Of a stretch of DNA of 64,000 bases, positions 61,801 through 64,000 are shown one piece after another; the first letter of the stretch is position 1, and the number at the start of each line of letters is the position of its first letter. Origin of the DNA: Polytrichum commune (Eukaryota > Streptophyta > Polytrichopsida > Polytrichales > Polytrichaceae); the NCBI GenBank assembly GCA_950295325.1, contig OX485806.1, positions 17,980,001 through 18,044,000 of the forward strand, given 5' to 3'. The notes under the pieces were generated by a model that saw only the letters and a list, made by a program, of their open reading frames with translations, made no database searches and was not told where the DNA came from. The translations under genes were made by a program, and so were the position numbers.

Positions 61801-64000
61801 CAATATGATTGATGAGAATCGACGGCCTCTCGACCTTCGGCCAAAGTGTGAAGCGGCCTTGAGATCGACAATTGCCACCAACCGTAGCGGGACTTTTTAT
61901 TCAACGACATAGCATTTCTTTTTGACAACGTGAGTTCCAACATCGATTATATAATGTTGTGTTTCATTGTGTTGAGGAAACTATTGGCGTGAGAATGGTT
62001 TTATAGTAGGAGCAAGTCTTTGTACTATTGTTGTAATAGTCTTCGGAAATATCCAATGACCGGGCCGTTCGAAAGGAGCTTTGAAAACATAAGCCACTTA
62101 CTAAACTACAAATATCGGCAAGAGATATTTCCACATGGGAACCTACGCGGCCCTTTCCTTGCATAGAAGGAAGTTAATAATAAGGAGGGTCATGAAATTG
62201 ATGCACGCCCTTTACAACCAAGCTGGTTGAATTTGTGTGTGTGTTTTGGAGATTCAATGGTGACTTGGGAAACACAACCGCCATTTTTAGGAGAATGTCT
62301 ACAAATACCACCATGCTCCGAAAATCGAGATAAACGAAGCGGTTTCCGTGGAAATTCTTGGCTCCGTCTTGGGAGCGAGTTTGGGTTTTGTGACAATTCA
62401 TTTGTTTGTCATTAAGACACGTGACGGTAAGGGTCACTTCACACTAGAGAGCTTGAGGACGCTTGACCCATGATATACAAATTTTCCCATTGGTTGAAAA
62501 AGTTGGGGAAGGTCCACGTTCGTTTCACACTGGAGCTTCAAGGGCTGAGGGACCAAGGAAATTCTATTGGATGAAAAATCTACAAGGCCGTCCTACATGG
62601 CAACAAGTGTATGATGTTTCGTGGTGAGTCAAATAATGCGTGAGGCCCACCTCTTTGAGGTGGGTATGACACAAATGGTGGAGGACCATGGCTGAAAATT
62701 TAATTGACATTGGATTCAAATGATCTTTTAATGACCTTTATCAACAATAACGTTACTTTTTAGTGAAATTCTTTCAGGTGGAGGGTTTTTGATATCTTCT
62801 TACTACAAATTACCTTGTCCTTCCCATCGCACTCATTTTAGTAGGAGTTGCTACTACATTGATGCTCAAAACAAGCTTGGCATATACGTGCTCCTATTTT
62901 AATTTTAATTTTGCACAAAATTGTTGTTATCAAAATGCCAAGGTCCTCACAACTTGGGGATTGTTCAAAGACACAACATTGGAGCCAAAATCTTCACTGG
63001 ATGTGCTAGAATCAACCACACTTCAAAGAACTTGGACCCTCGCTAGCAACTAAATAATTATACATTTTTCAAAGTGTGGTGCCTTATATGCAACCTTTCT
63101 ATGATAGAGGTTCTTATAGTGACAGGGAGTGCAAAAAAGAGGATACAAGTTACCAAGTTAAGGCAATGTAGGTGAAAAACTGATCATGGAAGCAAAGAAA
63201 AAAAAGTTTGTTGGAAATGTGGAAATCTTGCTCCAAGAAAAAATGTTGAAGCCCAACAATACCGAAGATGGATCCAAAACCAAATGCATTGCAAAAGAAA
63301 AATAAAATAAAATAATGATACAAAAAATTTATAGCAAGCAAGACGAGGAATACTTAAATCGGAGGAGATGGATTTGGAAGAAGATACACATGTCCAATGA
63401 CGAGATTATGAGATTGAGATTCTCATTACAATTCACAAATAGATGGGACAAAGAATTTGCAAAATTAGCAAGGAAGCATAGGTTTTTTAGATTCTTATAT
63501 TCCCCCATATAGACCTAATTTGTCACAAATGAATTGGAAAAATCCAATGAGTTACACGGGTTATTTTCTTGTACATTTCTTCATGGTACAATACCACTCA
63601 CAATCTATCACTAAACCCTACCATTCTCTCGTATGCTCATACATTCTATTCTCTTGAATTGCTCATTGTCTTAAACGAATAAGACAAAATTCATGGCACT
63701 CTCCCACTCCCTGTTGGTAGCCAATGTTTGATATCAAGCACATGTGGCACTATCATGCGCATAAAACAAAGCCAACAACATAAGAATTCTCCCTCTTCCC
63801 TCGTGTTGATCCATGTTTGATCACAATGACTAGTCATAAATGGAGGAAGAAGAAGAAGAAACCCTAAGGGCCACTTCACACACGAGCCAAGAGCTGTGAT
63901 CATGAAATTGCGAGAGCCCAAAAGAAAAGTGTCCAAAGGCCGGCCCAAGACACTTCCAAAATCATGTAGTGTGGTCACGAACCCTCAAGTGTAGTGTGAA
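58869..64000. other. Gene-poor right end
   Basis: No gene is supported. Open frames are short and mostly overlap on opposite strands. The only clear structure is the repeat cluster at 61.27-61.52 kb and scattered TTCACACT-containing blocks (61.83, 62.43, 62.53 and 63.87 kb). Confidence 0.55.
61270..61516. repeat. Inverted plus direct repeat cluster
   Basis: The inverted pair at about 61271-61321 and 61437-61485 shares CACACTATGG(T/C)CGTCCAAGT and a (T/C)GTGGGA block. A direct pair at about 61400-61437 and 61478-61515 shares AGTGTGA(A)GCCTCC and AAGCCCAAAGT. This looks like the remains of one or more MITE-like elements with TTCACACT ends. Confidence 0.6.

Overview
This is nuclear DNA from a land plant. 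It is intron-rich and AT-rich, carries plant telomere-type TTTAGGG runs, and encodes a plant Dicer-like protein of the DCL4 type. One gene looks like the centriole protein CEP295/Ana1. If that is right, the plant makes motile, flagellated sperm, so it is a bryophyte, lycophyte, fern or similar lineage and not a flowering plant. The species cannot be named from the sequence.

Layout. (1) 1-4288, minus strand: a gene running off the left edge, at least 1069 residues, mostly polar and disordered, not recognised. (2) 6704-11038, minus: an eight-intron coiled-coil gene, about 448 residues, CEP295-like. (3) About 11-20.5 kb: repeat-rich spacer with a foldback family, a tRNA-derived SINE with a 10-bp target duplication, and two hAT-like elements in inverted orientation, each with a perfect 8-bp target duplication. 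(4) 20798-41257, plus: the complete DCL4-type gene. I reconstructed 27 coding exons that stay in frame across every junction, giving 1823 residues: DECH helicase, dimerisation domain, PAZ, RNase IIIa, RNase IIIb and two dsRNA-binding domains. Its introns hold many MITE-like elements, including an inverted pair of a 400-bp repeat and a near-perfect 22-bp hairpin. (5) 43347-47597, minus: a complete MAK/RCK-type kinase (plant MHK/CDKF-4 type), 15 coding exons, 419 residues, with a GC-rich upstream region to about 50.3 kb. (6) 50.4-64 kb: no convincing gene. This stretch holds microsatellites, two more SINE copies, and a CACTA-type foldback element inserted into a Stowaway-type MITE.

Functional links. 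The DCL4-type enzyme should cut long dsRNA into about 21-nt siRNAs. Its own primary transcript contains several foldback-prone introns, so feedback by dicing is a testable idea. The CEP295-like and RCK-kinase families are both tied to centrioles or cilia in other eukaryotes, but their closeness here may be chance. All exon models are manual, based on GT/AG sites, reading phase and family similarity; no alignment or transcript data were available.
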